From Sambucus nigra (taxonomy: Eukaryota > Streptophyta > Magnoliopsida > Dipsacales > Adoxaceae), in NCBI GenBank assembly GCA_949130495.1, contig OX422221.1, positions 27,127,917-27,191,916 on the forward strand: DNA of 64,000 bases, in the 5' to 3' direction. The stretch's first letter is position 1, and the number at the start of each line of letters is the position of its first letter. Below, piece after piece: positions 1-12,429 of this stretch. Below the pieces are notes generated by a model. That model was not told where the DNA came from. It ran no database searches and saw only the letters and a list, made by a program, of their open reading frames with translations. The position numbers and the translations under genes were made by a program.

Positions 1-543
1 AACAATAATAAAAAAAAAACATGAGACCTGAAGTACTAAGTATTGGTAATGATATCTGAAGTACCCAAACATAGATCTGCGAACAAAAAATAAAAAATAT
101 GTTAGATCTAAAAATTAAAACCTCAAAACACAGAACTCATTCGGATGAAGTTGGTGTTGAGGGCAGCGAGATCATAGGGTGAGTGTGAGGGTGAGGGCAG
201 GCATATGGTGAGTACAGGGCGGAGAGGAGAGGCGAGGCGGAATCATGAAGATGAGGAGGGGGCGGCGGGAGAGAGGATGGGGAAGCCAGTTCATGAGAGG
301 GTGTGCGTAAGAGGGTGAGGGAAAGAGTCGATAGATTTTCCTAATCAGGAGAGGGTTTCAAATAGGTTTGATGTGTGTTTACCAAGATACCCCTGTATTT
401 GAATTAAAGTAAAAGAGAGATCAAATTAAAGAGAGAAAAAAGAGGGGGAAATCAAATGTTTTAGGGGCAAAGTAGGAAGTACAAAAAAAATCATATTGAT
501 GACATCATAGATCAAACTTATGACATACATAAGTTTTCTACTT

Positions 544-546
<3 letters not shown>
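1..546. other. Unassigned purine-rich stretch
   Basis: No open frame or recognised element is visible. About 170-330 is rich in GAG, GGC and GTGAGGG words and looks like simple-sequence drift rather than coding DNA. The rest is AT-rich. It may be the edge of an element that starts outside the window. Confidence 0.4.

Positions 547-586
<40 letters not shown>
547..586. repeat. (TA)n microsatellite
   Basis: Uninterrupted TA dinucleotides, about 20 repeats. A short apparent frame read through it (runs of Tyr-Ile) is an artefact. Confidence 0.95.
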
Positions 587-588
<2 letters not shown>

Positions 589-1530
589 GTTATGATAAAA
601 TGTCCATATATGTTTATCTTTTTTATCTCAACCCTTATTCAGGGGACAAGGTATGCACTTTACAGTGTTTATATTTTAAAGCCTGGTTTTAACCTAGCAC
701 CTCTCTTAATTAAATCGACATGCTCATATGTTAAAAAATTGTAATTATATGACACAACTACAATATACAAATATGAAAACATTCTTTTTGAAAATTGTTA
801 TTAGTAAAGTTTCAGTGAGCCGAGTTAGCTAGAAACTTTGCACAAGCCATTGTCTAAAATTCATCTACTCCCACCACTTCTCCGAGTGAACAATGATCGT
901 TCCTGTAGCGGCATCCCCGAATATGTGGTTTCATATCAATACTTATCAAACGTCGGCCTTTGATTAACATATTAGAACATATGAATATATAAATCCAACA
1001 TAACAAAAATGCTATATTAAGAATTAGTCTCCATAAATACCATAATGCCTTATATTGTATACTCGATATCCATTCGCCTACACTCGTAAATATGTCCCAT
1101 TAGTTGTAACTACGTTGGAGTTTATCCCAACTCTCCTTGGGTACGTTGGCATAATATCGAACTAAAATTCCCAAGACACATAAGAATCCTCTCGGTATCT
1201 TATTCCTTAAGGTTGCCTCCATCTCTAGTCCACTCCCATCCTCCTTCTGGTCTAATCCAATCCCAACTGTAGTGATTTGATCCATTTATTCATCGTAAAA
1301 CATTAAGTCCTTAACACAGATACCCTTCTACACCTCCAAACTAGCCTAAAGATTCAATACATCTTCTAGTTACTAATCGCTCCATAAACATGAATATATT
1401 TGTCGCCAATTTTTAGGGTCAACTCCCGTTCTAACCCTCCACCAAATATACCCTTGGTACCACATATAACTTCTCCCGCTTAAGACAAGTCCTACACTTG
1501 AACATAATTCAAATTTGAACATGTGAACAA
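587..1530. other. Unassigned AT-rich DNA
   Basis: No recognised domain on either strand. The only frame over 60 codons (1100-1285, minus) resembles nothing I know and sits in non-coding-looking sequence. It may belong to the same decayed element as the tandem repeat that follows. Confidence 0.35.
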
Positions 1531-2240
1531 CCGAACTACGTATGCTTTGATCTCGTGGTTATACAAGTACGTAAGTGCAATATCGAGTCCACCTTGTGAG
1601 CACAAGCCACGATAATATATCACATGATATATTGTACGAACTTAGATGCACTAATCTTCATTCCTTCATTATCTATGACATACTACTCTTGATATTTCAA
1701 ACTATCTCAAACTCTCAATCTCTCATTTACCCCCATATAAACGTGTAAAAATGTACACACTAATCACCCTCGAACTACATAGGCATTGATCTCATGGGTA
1801 CACGAGTATGTAGGCATAATACTAAGTCCACTTCACTAGCAGAAGCCTCGACAACATTTTTATTGATATGTTGTCCCCACTGATATTCACCCATCTCTTA
1901 CCCCATCCTTCATTATATATCACATAATACCAATGAGATATCAAACTATCTCAAAGTGGCAACTTCTCGTGCACACCCACACAAACATATTTTTTTTACA
2001 TAACCGAACTACATAGGCTTTGATCCCAAGTCTTCTTAGGCACAAAAGCACAATACCAAGTCCTCGTCATGAGCACAAGCCTTGACAATATCTCTCTCGA
2101 TGTGGTCCCATTCAAGATATGCATCCATGTCTTATATTAACTTTATATAGCTCTTCAAACCTCGAATGAGATATCAAAATATCTTAAGCCATGACTTATC
2201 GCACACACATTCACTTAAACACCAACGGTCATCCATTAAA
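1531..2240. repeat. Tandem repeat, three diverged units of about 236 bp
   Basis: Three units start at about 1531, 1770 and 2004 with CCGAACTACG, TCGAACTACA and CCGAACTACA. Each continues with a TTTGATC/ATTGATC word, a second ACG(T)A-rich word, then AGTCC and CA(C)AAGCC about 75 bp in. Later shared words include ATATCAAACTATCTCAA (units 1 and 2). The GAACTACGTAGG-like opening resembles words I associate with LTRs and leaders of Tat-lineage gypsy elements (Ogre, Retand). That link is from memory and is tentative; the repeat itself is seen directly. Confidence 0.75.
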
Positions 2241-4449
2241 CAAGATAAGATTCATCTCAAACTTAGATACGTTCTTAAGGCCACTCGTTATACAATCAGG
2301 GACTCATAGATAAGCACATTTCATACCTGCATCGATTAAGGGACATTCCTACACCTCTTGTTGATATTGTTTCCCCACCTAAGAACCCATCCACATTTTA
2401 AATTATTCTCAACCTAAGGTCTTTAAACTATTTCTAAACTAACTAAAAAGTAATCAATTAATGAAAGAGAACTAATATCCATATAATTAAGGAAGCACCA
2501 ATAACTAGTGGGTTGCCTTCCCCACTTGTGACCCAATTCTCTAACCCACGCAACAAGAATCTTTGCTAACTACAAACCTAACCTTCCTTAGGATTAGCCC
2601 AAAATAGTTAAACCAAAGATTTTTATTATATAAAATAAACTGGCGAATCTGAACAACCGAAGAAGCCCCTTATTACAAAAAAAACACACTCTTAGGCCTT
2701 AAGCCTAAGAACCATGGTGTGCGACTAAAATTGGAGATGGTGTCAAACAACTTAGAGGGAAAATTAATTTGACTTATGTCAAACTGATAAACTGACCTAG
2801 GGGGCATGGAGGATTGGGAGACAAGCACCCATGAGTATACACCATTTTAACACAAATTGCTTTTAGAGTGCATCCCACTCGGGGCCCATAACGCTCTAAC
2901 TGCAACCTTAGTCATACATGACGTTCTAACTCTTGAGGACAAGAAAACTAATCTTAGTGAACTACAAATAATAAACTAATATGTCAAAGTTAACAAAACA
3001 ATCACATGTAATGCAAACTACTATTACCCATGCAAATAGCACTATGATGCTCCTCTAATCCCACATGGTTATTTCTTGAATAAAGGCCTTAGTTAGCATG
3101 ATGCACATCCATGCCCTGATGACCCCACATCCAATATTAAGGTAAGAATACCACTAAAACTAAGGAATGTTCAAATAATAACCCCCATCCATGTGAAATA
3201 AATAAAATGAAACTCCAATGCAAGGAAGAGTTTGAATGCCCGTTCTGAAAACTCGAGGGGTTATATGTGGATAGACTACAGAATCCAGTCATACTCATTA
3301 AAAGACCGTATATTCATAACACTAATAAGGCTACTACTGAGACTGCCTAGTGAAGTACAATGTAACTTTTAGTCAAAGCATAAAACTTGGCCTCTGGTAT
3401 CGATTGTTGGGTATTGACATAAATGTTAAAAACTTTTCAAGCGCAAAACCTCGAATTGATCATACATTATAAAGTAGAATAAGAAGTAGGTAATAAAAAT
3501 AAAATTTCTAATCACGACACCTTTATGAATCTTGTTGGTGATCCGAAGAAGGAGAAACTGACCTTGAAGGAGAAAAAGATCTTGTTGCGCCCTCCCAAGG
3601 TCTCTAACAACATTTATAGAATCGACTATAAGTCTAGGATCTTTTAGTATATATTCCCCTCAAAGTAAGCCTTATGTATGGGGACTTCCAAAAATGAAAG
3701 CTTGTTGAAATATAAGAGAAATCACTTTCTTTTTCTCACCCCTTCACAAAAATGTGAATAGTGTTTTTCATAGTCGTATCTAATCCTTCATAATGGATAT
3801 GATATCTCATGTAGTTTAAAACTGTAACTTACACCAATATATAGGTATAAGTAATGGCCTTGGGATAAACTGGGTATCTAGAGGGTCGAGTATTACTACC
3901 GAGTTAATGGACTATATTGGGGACCTCATACTAAATAATTAAATTGGCTTCTAAATAGGTAATCAATCTGGCAATACCGGGCCCTCACCGTTATGCTCGC
4001 AGGCAATTATCACTGGCATCCCTTGGATAAAAAATGAGGTGTTATGAAAGCAATCAGCATGAATGATGTGAGGTGTCAAAACATGTAAAGATCATAGTTG
4101 CCAATCTATTTTGATGTACAAATGGAATAAAATATGATACTTCGACACCACAGCAGAAGAAGAAATATTCCCCTTTGAGGCAGGAAAACGACACCCATAT
4201 GCCATACTTTAATTGCTACGCATCTAGTCCAGCTGGGGATGAATGCCGAATCCCTTCTAGGGATCTAGTTGAGAGCTCAAGAGGCCATAATTGTGATTGT
4301 CCCCGAGTACAACAATTTTTAGTTTGATGCACAAGACACCTATCAAGTCTTCAATTTTTCACTCCACATGTCCACCCAAGTAAAGGTTTTTTTTCTTGAT
4401 ATCTCATTTAATTCTTCAGTCTTGTATTATCCAATATTAGCTTGTGTTT
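2241..4449. other. Unassigned, probably decayed retroelement DNA
   Basis: No open frame with a recognisable domain. Short words near 2860-2960 (CATCCCACTCGGGGCCC) again recall Tat-lineage LTR or leader sequence, but I cannot define ends, a primer-binding site or target-site duplications. Nothing else is supportable here. Confidence 0.3.
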
Positions 4450-5560
4450 TGTAATAACCCAACCGAATTTAGGCTACCGTTGGGTCAACCCGCACTTGAG
4501 TCAAGGTGATTGGGCTGGGGGGGGGGGGGGGGGGAGATCCAATTTTATTATTAAGAAAAATCCTTTAATTTGCACAATTTTATAAGGAACAAAGTATAAT
4601 TTAACCGTTTTTACTTTAGGAAATAAGTTGCCACTTTTAGTGATATATTCAATTAAAAGATTTATTTTGAAAATTCCATTGAATCTAACAATGCTAATAA
4701 TAAGAGAAATAAACCATAAAACTCCTGTATTATTATAACACGTGGGCCAAGACCAGAGTAAAATATTATTTAAAGTTCCATAAGTTCAAATGTCTCGATA
4801 AACAATTTAAGAAAATGCCATGGTAGAGATCTGACGATGGCTTGTAACTTCTGGAGCATTGCTAAATTCCTTGTCAACATCCCTACCGGAAGTACCTGGG
4901 GGTAGGGGTTTTAACAAAAAATGAAGGGGCGAGCAAAGGGCTCTGTAGGGTCGGAAGTACTAAGCAATAGATTTTTATACGAAAATAATGTACGAAAATA
5001 TTTATTTTAACAATTTCAAAAATGATATCATTTAATGAGTACAAATGAAGCCGCCATGCAATGATACCCGAGCTATGTGCGCATACCCACACTTAATCAA
5101 TCTACACCACTTTTTAGATACTTAAAGACCATTTAATTATCATTATACAATAGTCTCAATTTAATTATTTTCCATTAGGTTGTCTTCCTTACATTTCCTA
5201 AGCACAACATTATTTATTTTCATTTCCATCATTTTGTTATTAACATTATTTTTTTCTCAGAATTTACCAAATAACTGCGTACTTTACCTGGCTCCACATC
5301 GTCATCGACGCCACCATATGATATGGCCAGTGATATTGAATCTTTCACCTCAGGGCTTCATGTCCTTCTTAATTCTTTCTCGGTTGCATCCAAGTCCATA
5401 TTAATGTGTTTTAATATTTTATGAAATGTCCACAATATTCTACCATTCCTGTCATTCTTATGGTTCACATTTACGTTTCACACCGTTTTCATTTTACTTT
5501 ATTTATTCATCTATTTTTTACAAAAATGATCGATAAGGTCAAATGATTAAATCCAACCAC
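4450..5560 (-). mobile_element. Partial LTR, Tekay/Del-type Ty3/gypsy (paralogue of 31279-36874)
   Basis: Starts TGTAATAACCCAACC and aligns by eye along its whole length with the LTR of the minus-strand Tekay-type element, first to 31279-31812 and then to 34830-35393. This is what reveals the 3-kb insertion in that other copy. Similarity ends abruptly at about 5560 (paralogue 35393), so roughly the upstream 1.5 kb of the LTR (minus orientation) is missing. The 5 bp left of it (TGTTT) do not match the 5 bp right of the other copy (GTCTA), so I cannot claim the two are LTRs of one insertion. Confidence 0.8.
4517..4534 (+). repeat. Poly(G) tract, 18 G
   Basis: Uninterrupted run of G inside the LTR fragment. 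The paralogue near 31345 has only a short interrupted G/A tract, so the run expanded in this copy. It could form a G-quadruplex, or its length could be an assembly artefact. Confidence 0.85.
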
Positions 5561-7060
5561 TAGGTGAGTGGGCGTCTAAGGGCGTAATAGACTCTAGTGC
5601 GGAAGTAAACTATTGTCGATTAAACTCAAAATACCTACGAGTTTTTATAGATTATCCAAGGGGGACTAATTTAAACTCTACTTAAATTGTTAACGATATT
5701 ACAAACTAAATAATGTTTGTCAAGTTAATTAGAGTCTTAATTATTATCTTGATTAAACCAGATGATTAAGAAGATAATAACTAATTCAGTTTAATTAGGT
5801 GAGTTTCTAGATTTAAATCCTATTAGGTGATATATGCACGATTTACAACACATGGTGATTTACTTTACGTCACAAAAACCCTTCACTAGGAAAAAACGAC
5901 GGACCCTCTAGGGTCGCCTAATCTACCAAAGTCCCCTAAAACAAATCAATACGGAACGATTTACAAACATACAACAAGACACAAATTAAAATATATATAA
6001 AACGTCAATTACCTAAACCAAGCCTCTGCAATGGTTGCTTTTTCTGAATCTCAACTTTAAAGTCTTTTGTACGTTGTCTTCTTCACTTCCAGTTTTCACT
6101 TTAGCTTCCTTAGTGTCGGTCACCTCAGTGCCTTCTGATCAACAGGTTTTAAACTCGAAAAAAAAAGTGACGAGATGAGGTTCTTGGTTCAATAAATCGA
6201 AAGGCATGAAAACCTCAAGAGTCTTTGAAAAAGTTTAATGAATTTAACTTTGTTCACAAGAAAAACACATGAATCATAAGTTATATTGTGAAAAATCAAG
6301 GGTTTAAGCTCTCTCTCTCTCGCTCTCTCGGCACAGTAACAAGGTAAAAATAAATTCTCTCAGCATTTTGAAAACAAAGGCAATCATCTCTACATATAGC
6401 CAAGTGAGGTGTGTGTTGATTGGTTCATAACATGGGCACACGAATTACAAATGAGAGATACCATCTGTAGATAAAAACAAATCCATTGAATCTTACAGAA
6501 ACACAAAACAACCACTTAAGATACTGACATGTGGCAGCTAGCTGTAATCCATTTAAAACAAATGTGTGTAAGAATTTCCCTTAAACGGCACCGTTTTAAA
6601 TCAATGTAAGCTAGATGTAGAGCATTAGCCAAACCATGGGCCAAAACTGTGAATTAAATAACTAGTTTCAAATTGTTAGCATTAGTGCATATACGGTATA
6701 TATACAAGTCACATATATGGTACAATACATGTATGGAAATCGTATAAGTATTAAAAACTAAAACAAACATAAAACAATTGTTTAAATCAAAATTTTAAAT
6801 TGATTTCAAGACATTTTTAATTTCAAAATAAATCCAGAAAAATTCCAAAAAATATGACAAAAATTCAGAATAATATTATCAACATTTTTATACACAAAAA
6901 TATCATTTTTACGATTGTTACCCCTATTCTTCGCAATTTAAATTAATTGCACCAACCAGTTCAAATTATGAATTTAACTGATTTACTTGTCTTAAAAATA
7001 TTTTTAAAGTATTTAAAAATCCTTTTTAAACACAAAAACAAATCCCAAAACAAATGTCAT
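5561..7060. other. Unassigned AT-rich DNA, probably LTR-derived
   Basis: No recognised frame. It contains a CT-rich microsatellite at 6309-6330 and a near-palindrome AAACGGCACCGTTTT (6583-6597), a word type common in plant LTRs. It begins exactly where the neighbouring LTR fragment breaks off and ends where a new LTR starts, so it may be a piece of another LTR. I cannot define its ends. Confidence 0.35.
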
Positions 7061-8860
7061 TGATAAGCACCCAAAACTGTACAATTTATACCCCGAATAG
7101 ATGTACTTTAGTTGCTAATTCTCGGCAATACAGGTCTTATGTGCTTAAATGTTTATTTTGTACCCTGGATGCACGTTGCGGTGTTCAAACGCGTATTTCA
7201 AGGCAATTGTGCGTCTTATGGAGCTAAATACCCTTGTCCCGTGCCCTAGCCTACCCTAAACCGAACCTAAACTTACCCCGAAGCCCGTGTGTGTTAGTTT
7301 GTGCCTTTTTATTATTTTTTAGATTTTTAGTTTGAGTCATTTTTATTTTTAGGATTTATTTTAGATTTATTTAGAAATTTTAGGTTTTATTTTCTATTTT
7401 TCTATTTTATTTTTATTAATATAATTTTATTTTATTTTGATTCTATTAAGTTTTTAGTTTTAGTTTTTATTTTATTTTATCTTATTTTATTAGGATTGGA
7501 ATTTTTAGGATTATATTTAATTATCAGTTTTATTAGAATTTACATTTTCTTTTAAGAGTTTATTTCTAGTTTTATTATATATTACTTTTTAGATCTTTTG
7601 TTTTTATATTTCTATTGGGTTTTTAGTTTTAATTCTTTTATTTTAGTTTTACTTTATAGATTAGAAGTTTTAATTTTAGTTTTTACTATTTTTTTTTAGG
7701 ATTTTTATTTTCATTATTTTAATAGGGTTCAAATTAAACACACACGTTAACACACACACACACCATACTAACCTACACCTAAACTACACACAACACCAAC
7801 CCTCACCCTCATACTACTAACCTACACCCACACACACATTAACCCACACCACTCCATCTTCAAACTTCCACCCTTCTCTCTCATCTCTCCTCACCAACTA
7901 AACTCCATTAACAAACCAAACTACACAACTAAACCCCAACCTCAACCTTACCACCATTCTACCTACCCGGTCCCCAACCTTTATTCATCAAACAACCCAA
8001 ACCTGTCATCGCCAGCTGCTGACCCACTCCGGCGATACCCTCTCCAACGGCGACCCGAGCTACCCCTCGCCCTTCCTACCCACCATCGCCGACCCGCCCT
8101 CGACCCTCTTTCGACCCCTGTAAAAGCCGGCGACCCTCTGACCTTAAACCCTTGGACGGACATGGCCCCTAACCCGTGACCTCGGTTCGAAACTGCCACC
8201 GAAACTCAAGCTTAGAACCAAACCCGACCTCCTCCTTTCAGCCCCAACCCGAAACCTTTAACCCAAGCCACCATCCTACCTTCAACCTAAGAACTTTAAC
8301 CCATCTTCAAACCATACCCAAACCCATTTTTCTTCCATTCTCAAAATCGTGAGCTGCCAACAAACCAATCAAATCAAAACCAAATACCCATATGCCAGTT
8401 AAACCCCTTTACCCCTTTATTCCATTTTTCCCATAATAACCCCAACTAACCTCTTTTAACCTTTTTCCAAATTACCCTCATAAACCAAATATGTTATTTT
8501 ATCACCATTACCTCATTTCTACCACCTTTCCACATGACCTCACCATAACCACGTGCTCCCTTCTAAGTCCTAAATTACCCGAACCTATATTCCAAAACCT
8601 CTCCCCATTTTATCCTACACCATTAAACCTTCCCATAATGCCCTAGCTCCATGGCATCTACTATTTAAAGGAAGAGAGAGCCTTTTATCAAAAAAGAAGA
8701 TACATAGAGAAGACTAAAGTGAGAAGTCTAGAGGATCAAAATAGAAAATTAGGGTTTTAGAGAGCTAGAATAGAGAGAAAAATTTAGGATAGAAAAATTA
8801 GTGAATTCTAGAGAGAAAAAATTAGTACGCAAATGTGCCAAATGGATGAACCAAACACAA
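7061..8860 (+). mobile_element. Truncated LTR, probably Athila-type Ty3/gypsy
   Basis: Opens TGATAAGCACCCAAAACTG, the TGAT start typical of Athila LTRs. A T-rich block (about 7296-7720) is followed by a C/A-rich block with ACACAC words. CTATTTAAAG at 8661-8670 is a plausible TATA box, with purine-rich GAGAGAG and TAGGGTTTTAG words just downstream as in LTR R/U5 regions. No primer-binding site follows. The LTR breaks off at a palindromic junction and is joined head-on to a minus-strand Athila internal region. The assignment rests on the start and base-composition layout and could be wrong at lineage level. Confidence 0.55.
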
Positions 8861-8894
8861 AAAAATTAGTGAATTCTAGAATTCACTAATTTTT
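8861..8894. repeat. Perfect 34-bp palindrome at an element junction
   Basis: Left arm AAAAATTAGTGAATTCT and right arm AGAATTCACTAATTTTT meet at CTAG with no spacer. The left-arm sequence also occurs in direct orientation at 8793-8812. CAAACACA lies on both sides of the palindrome. It marks the join between a plus-strand LTR and the truncated RT of the minus-strand Athila element. Confidence 0.9.
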
Positions 8895-8897
8895 CAA

Positions 8898-10674
8898 ACA
8901 CAGAAAAATTATCCATAAAGACTTCGAGAAAACGCTCTACCATGTCACTGAAAATACTTGTCATATACCGTTGAAAAGTCACAGGTGCACTTCAAAGGCC
9001 AAAAGGCATACGAGCATATGTAAATGTGCCAAATAGACATGTAAAGGCAGTTTTTTCTTGGTCTTCAGGGGCAATGGGAATTTGGTTATACCCAGAATAT
9101 CCATCAAGGAAGCAGTAGTAAGCATGGCCTACCAAGCGTTCAAGCATCTGCTCAATGTATGGGAGAGGGAAGTGGTCTTTACAAGTGGCAGCATTGAGCT
9201 TTCGATAATCAATACAAACACGCCAGCCGGTTTGTATGCAGGTAGGCACAAGCTCATCGTCACTACTTTTTACAACGGTGACTCCAGATGTTTTAGGCAC
9301 CACATGAATGGGACCGACCCATTGGCTGTCTGAAATGGGGTAGATAATACCAGCATCAAGCAATTTTAAAATTTCAGCTGGAACGACCTCTTTTATTACC
9401 GGATTGGGTCGGCGTTGTGGCTCACGAGAAGTCTTGGCATTCTCCTCTAAATGAATGCGATGGCTAAAGACATTGGGGCTGACACCTTGAATATCGGAAA
9501 TGGTCCACCCTAAAGCTGTGCTATGTTGAGTGAGAGTGTGGACCAATTTCTCTTCTTGATCCGGTGTCAAGTCAGAAGCAATAATGACGGGGTGATGTTG
9601 GTTTGGGCCTAAGAAAATATATTTCAACTCAACAGGTAATGGATTAAACTCCAAACTAGGTGATGGTTCAGGAGAGGCATCAGACTCAGAAGCAGAAATA
9701 GAGTCCGGGAGAATATCGGGACAGGGGTTGACTGGGTCATCCACAGAAAGAAGAGTATCGACAAGGAGAGGCTCAAATGGAGGAGCCCAAGTGGAAGTGT
9801 CCAGCAGTGGTGTAAAATCTAACAAGGCATTGACCTCGGAGATGGAGGAATCAATATCAAAGTCAGACCCAAAGTGAGCCAAACATTGGTGGATAGGATC
9901 TTTTGGGTAGGTGTTATCCAACATCTCTTGGACTAAGGAGTTAATCATGCAAACCTCATCAATAGAATCAACATCGGCCGATTGTTGCATGAGGTGGAAA
10001 ATATTGACTTTGACGGTCATATTGCCAAATGAAAGATTCATTGACCCATCTCGACAATTGATGATGGCATTGGCAGTTGCCAAAAAGGGGCGACCCAAAA
10101 TGATAGGAATATTGGTTGGGTCGGGAGCATGAGTGTCTAAGATGATGAAATCCACAGGGTAGTAAAATTCAGACACTTTCACCAAAACATCTTCAACGAT
10201 TCCTTTAAGCACTTTCACAGAATGGTCTGCAAGTTAAAGAGTGACCCGTGTTGGTTTCATATTTTGTAAACCTAACTCAAGGTAGAGAGAGTAAGGTAGA
10301 AAATTAACACTAGCTCCAAGATCAAGCAAAGCCCGAGTAGTGAACTTATCTCCTAACATGCAAGAGATAGTGGGACGACCAGGGTCTTTATATTTCACAA
10401 TACCATTCTTATGGATGAGGGACGTGGCTTGCTCAGTGACAAAGGCATCATGAGGCACATTCGTTCGTCGCTTGACAGTGCACAAGTCCTTCAAGAATTT
10501 TTCATAAAAAGGAACTTGTTGAATCGCGGTGAGGAAGGGAATGTTTATGTGAACATTCTGAAAAAACTTGCTTGATATCATCAAATTGTTGAGCTTTCTT
10601 TGTTGGGGCCAACCTATGAGGGAAGGGGGATTTAGGGACAAAAGAAGTGGTGGCCTCAGTAGGTTTAGAGGCAT
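8898..10674 (-). pseudogene. Athila pol fragment: aspartic protease and N-terminal reverse transcriptase
   Basis: One frame runs about 590 codons with two in-frame stops and no frameshift. The protease part shows LLDLGASVNFLP (DLGAS in place of the usual D-S/T-G) about 110 residues in. The first stop, TAA at 10236-10234, falls where the family has Gln in TL-Q-LAD. The middle part has PIILGRPFLATANAIINCR, and RT follows with WRVCIDYRKLNAA, DHFPLPYIEQMLERL, FLDGYSGYNQI and YARMPFGL. A TGA at about 8994-8992 replaces a Cys/Ser codon after PFGL, and the frame then continues through MVERFLEVFMDNFSVFE (the YXDD region, here FMDN) to the junction. In life this region would process the Gag-Pol precursor and copy element RNA; this copy cannot, because pol is cut short. 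Confidence 0.9.
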
Positions 10675-10795
10675 TCTTGTCGGTGGATTTATGGGGTTGT
10701 AGGACCTTAGGGAGCGGTTCTAATGGCCAATTCTGGGTGGGTGGGATTGGAACATCACAGGGAGCATCAACACCATTGTCAACCTGTTTACCTGA

Positions 10796-11011
10796 TCATA
10801 GAGTACTCACTGCTTTTATGTCCGCTTGGTATGTGGGGGGAGTGGAAGTGGATCCAACCTCATAAGCCGACTCCTTTCCATTCCCCTTAGGGTTAGGAAT
10901 GGGTTGACTCGGAAAATGACCTTTCTCTCGCTCGGACTCAAACTGATTAAGAAGTTTCTCAAGCCTTTGGATGGCTTGAGTGTGTGCTTGCATGGTTTGT
11001 TGTTGAGTCAA
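10796..11011 (-). pseudogene. Athila gag C-terminal linker fragment
   Basis: A 71-codon open stretch with Gln-rich coiled-coil-like start (TQQQTMQAHTQAIQRLEKLL), then GHFPSQPIPNPKGNG and ADIKAVSTL. The last two match the linker between Athila gag and protease (usually PSQ..NPKG...A.TLRSGK). It is in a different frame from gag proper (11203-12378) and from pol (8898-10674), so at least two frameshifts separate these parts of what was one polyprotein. Confidence 0.75.
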
Positions 11012-11202
11012 GATAAATTGAGTGAGAAGATTCTCGATAGAGGAGGTGGATGATTAGGGTGGAGGGACATAAGGAGGTTGGGGGATCAACTCTCGATTAG
11101 AACTAATGGCTGTGAGTACGCGTAGGACGGAGGTGGAAGAGGGACACTTTGATGATTGGGGTGGGACGGTCCTCCTTGGGGGACAAAGGATGATGGATGG
11201 TT

Positions 11203-12378
11203 TTATTGGTGGTAAGGTTCATGGTGGTGTTGGATATAAGGGCGATGTTGCCTTTGCGGGTTTTGGTGAAACCCTGGTGGACCACCAACATGTTGTTGTG
11301 GTTGTGATGGAGCAAGGTGATTGTCGTACTTATAAGAAAAACAGGGATGGTTCCTATTATTCGGATTGTAAGTAAACGACGGTGGTGATGGTTTCCTGGT
11401 GGTATCAACGGCACATGCTTGGGATAGAGTGGGTTCGGGATCATCTTGAATAAGGTGGCACAGATGAGATAAATGATCCTGACTTAAACAGACATGACAA
11501 GAAGGACTAGACTCATTGACGTTCATCACTTGTTTAAAAAGAGACACATTTTTTAGCATAGAACAACTGAGAGCATCAACAGTCTTAGTAAAAGTTTTTA
11601 TGCCATGGAGCAAGGATTTAAAATCGGGATCAATTTTAACCTCATAAGTGCTACCTACTCGTAGTGGCTCGAATCTCGAAAACTCATTGGTGCCCTCCCA
11701 ATCTTTGGAGTCATCGCCTAATTCAAGGAGAAAATTGTAGGCGGTGGTGGGAGTTAAGTGCATGAATTTGCCTTTGTGCATGGACTCAATCATGGTGCGA
11801 GTGGAAGGAATGCGACCATTGTAAAAACTATGAATGAGGCGACTCTTCTCGAGACCATGATGTGGGCAACTATTGATATAGTCTTGAAAACGGCCCCATG
11901 CTTCACAAAATTGCTCGGTTGGCTTTTGGTGAAAATCCTAAATGGCTTGGCGCATCTCATTGGTCTTACTTATGGGATAAAACTTCGACATGAACTTCTT
12001 CACAATTTGTTCCCATGTATGGATAAAATTCAGTGACAAGGAATGTAGCCACATGGATGCTTTATCATGGAGAGAAAATGGAAACAAGCGAAGATGATAA
12101 TTTTCTTCATTTATGTTTTGATTTTTGAAAGTAGCGCAAACCGTGAGAAATTTTCGCAAGTGAGTGTATGGAGACTCACGTTCAAGGCAATGAAAATTCG
12201 GCAACATGGAAATGGTCGCCAGGAAAATTTCGAATTGAACCGCCGGGGTGGGTGGAAGAACTATGCAAGATGGTGGGGTAGCCGTTATTGGGGCAAAATA
12301 GTCCCTTAAGGCACTCCCTTCAGCCATAGTGGGTGGATGAATGGTGGGAATAGAGATGTCAACTCGGGGACAACTCAA
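11203..12378 (-). pseudogene. Athila gag (capsid/nucleocapsid)
   Basis: One frame covers about 390 codons with a single internal TAG near 11937, where CAG would fit the family. Recognisable retrotransposon-gag (PF03732-type) words are ALRDYFAPI, SCIVLPP, FHCLERESPYTHLRKFL, VCATFKNQNI, RLFPFSLHDKASMWLHSL and WEQIVKKFMSKFYP. About 290 residues in is a CCHC zinc knuckle, C-HV-C-LSQD-H-LSHL-C (about 11499-11458). The product packages element RNA. The frame stays open upstream of the first Met to about 12460, so the true start may lie there. Confidence 0.9.
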
Positions 12379-12429
12379 AGTGATTGGTGGAATGGAAGAA
12401 GAAAGGGGAAAACTTGGTTCTCCTAATGT

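Noticed and set aside
7981..8199. Arg/Gly-rich 72-codon minus-strand frame
   Set aside because: Lies in the C/A-rich part of an LTR; composition explains it and no motif is recognisable.
9058..9333. Plus-strand frame of 91 codons, with similar ones at 9911, 10647, 11106, 11758 and 12067
   Set aside because: Mirror frames of the Athila gag-pol that is clearly coded on the minus strand.
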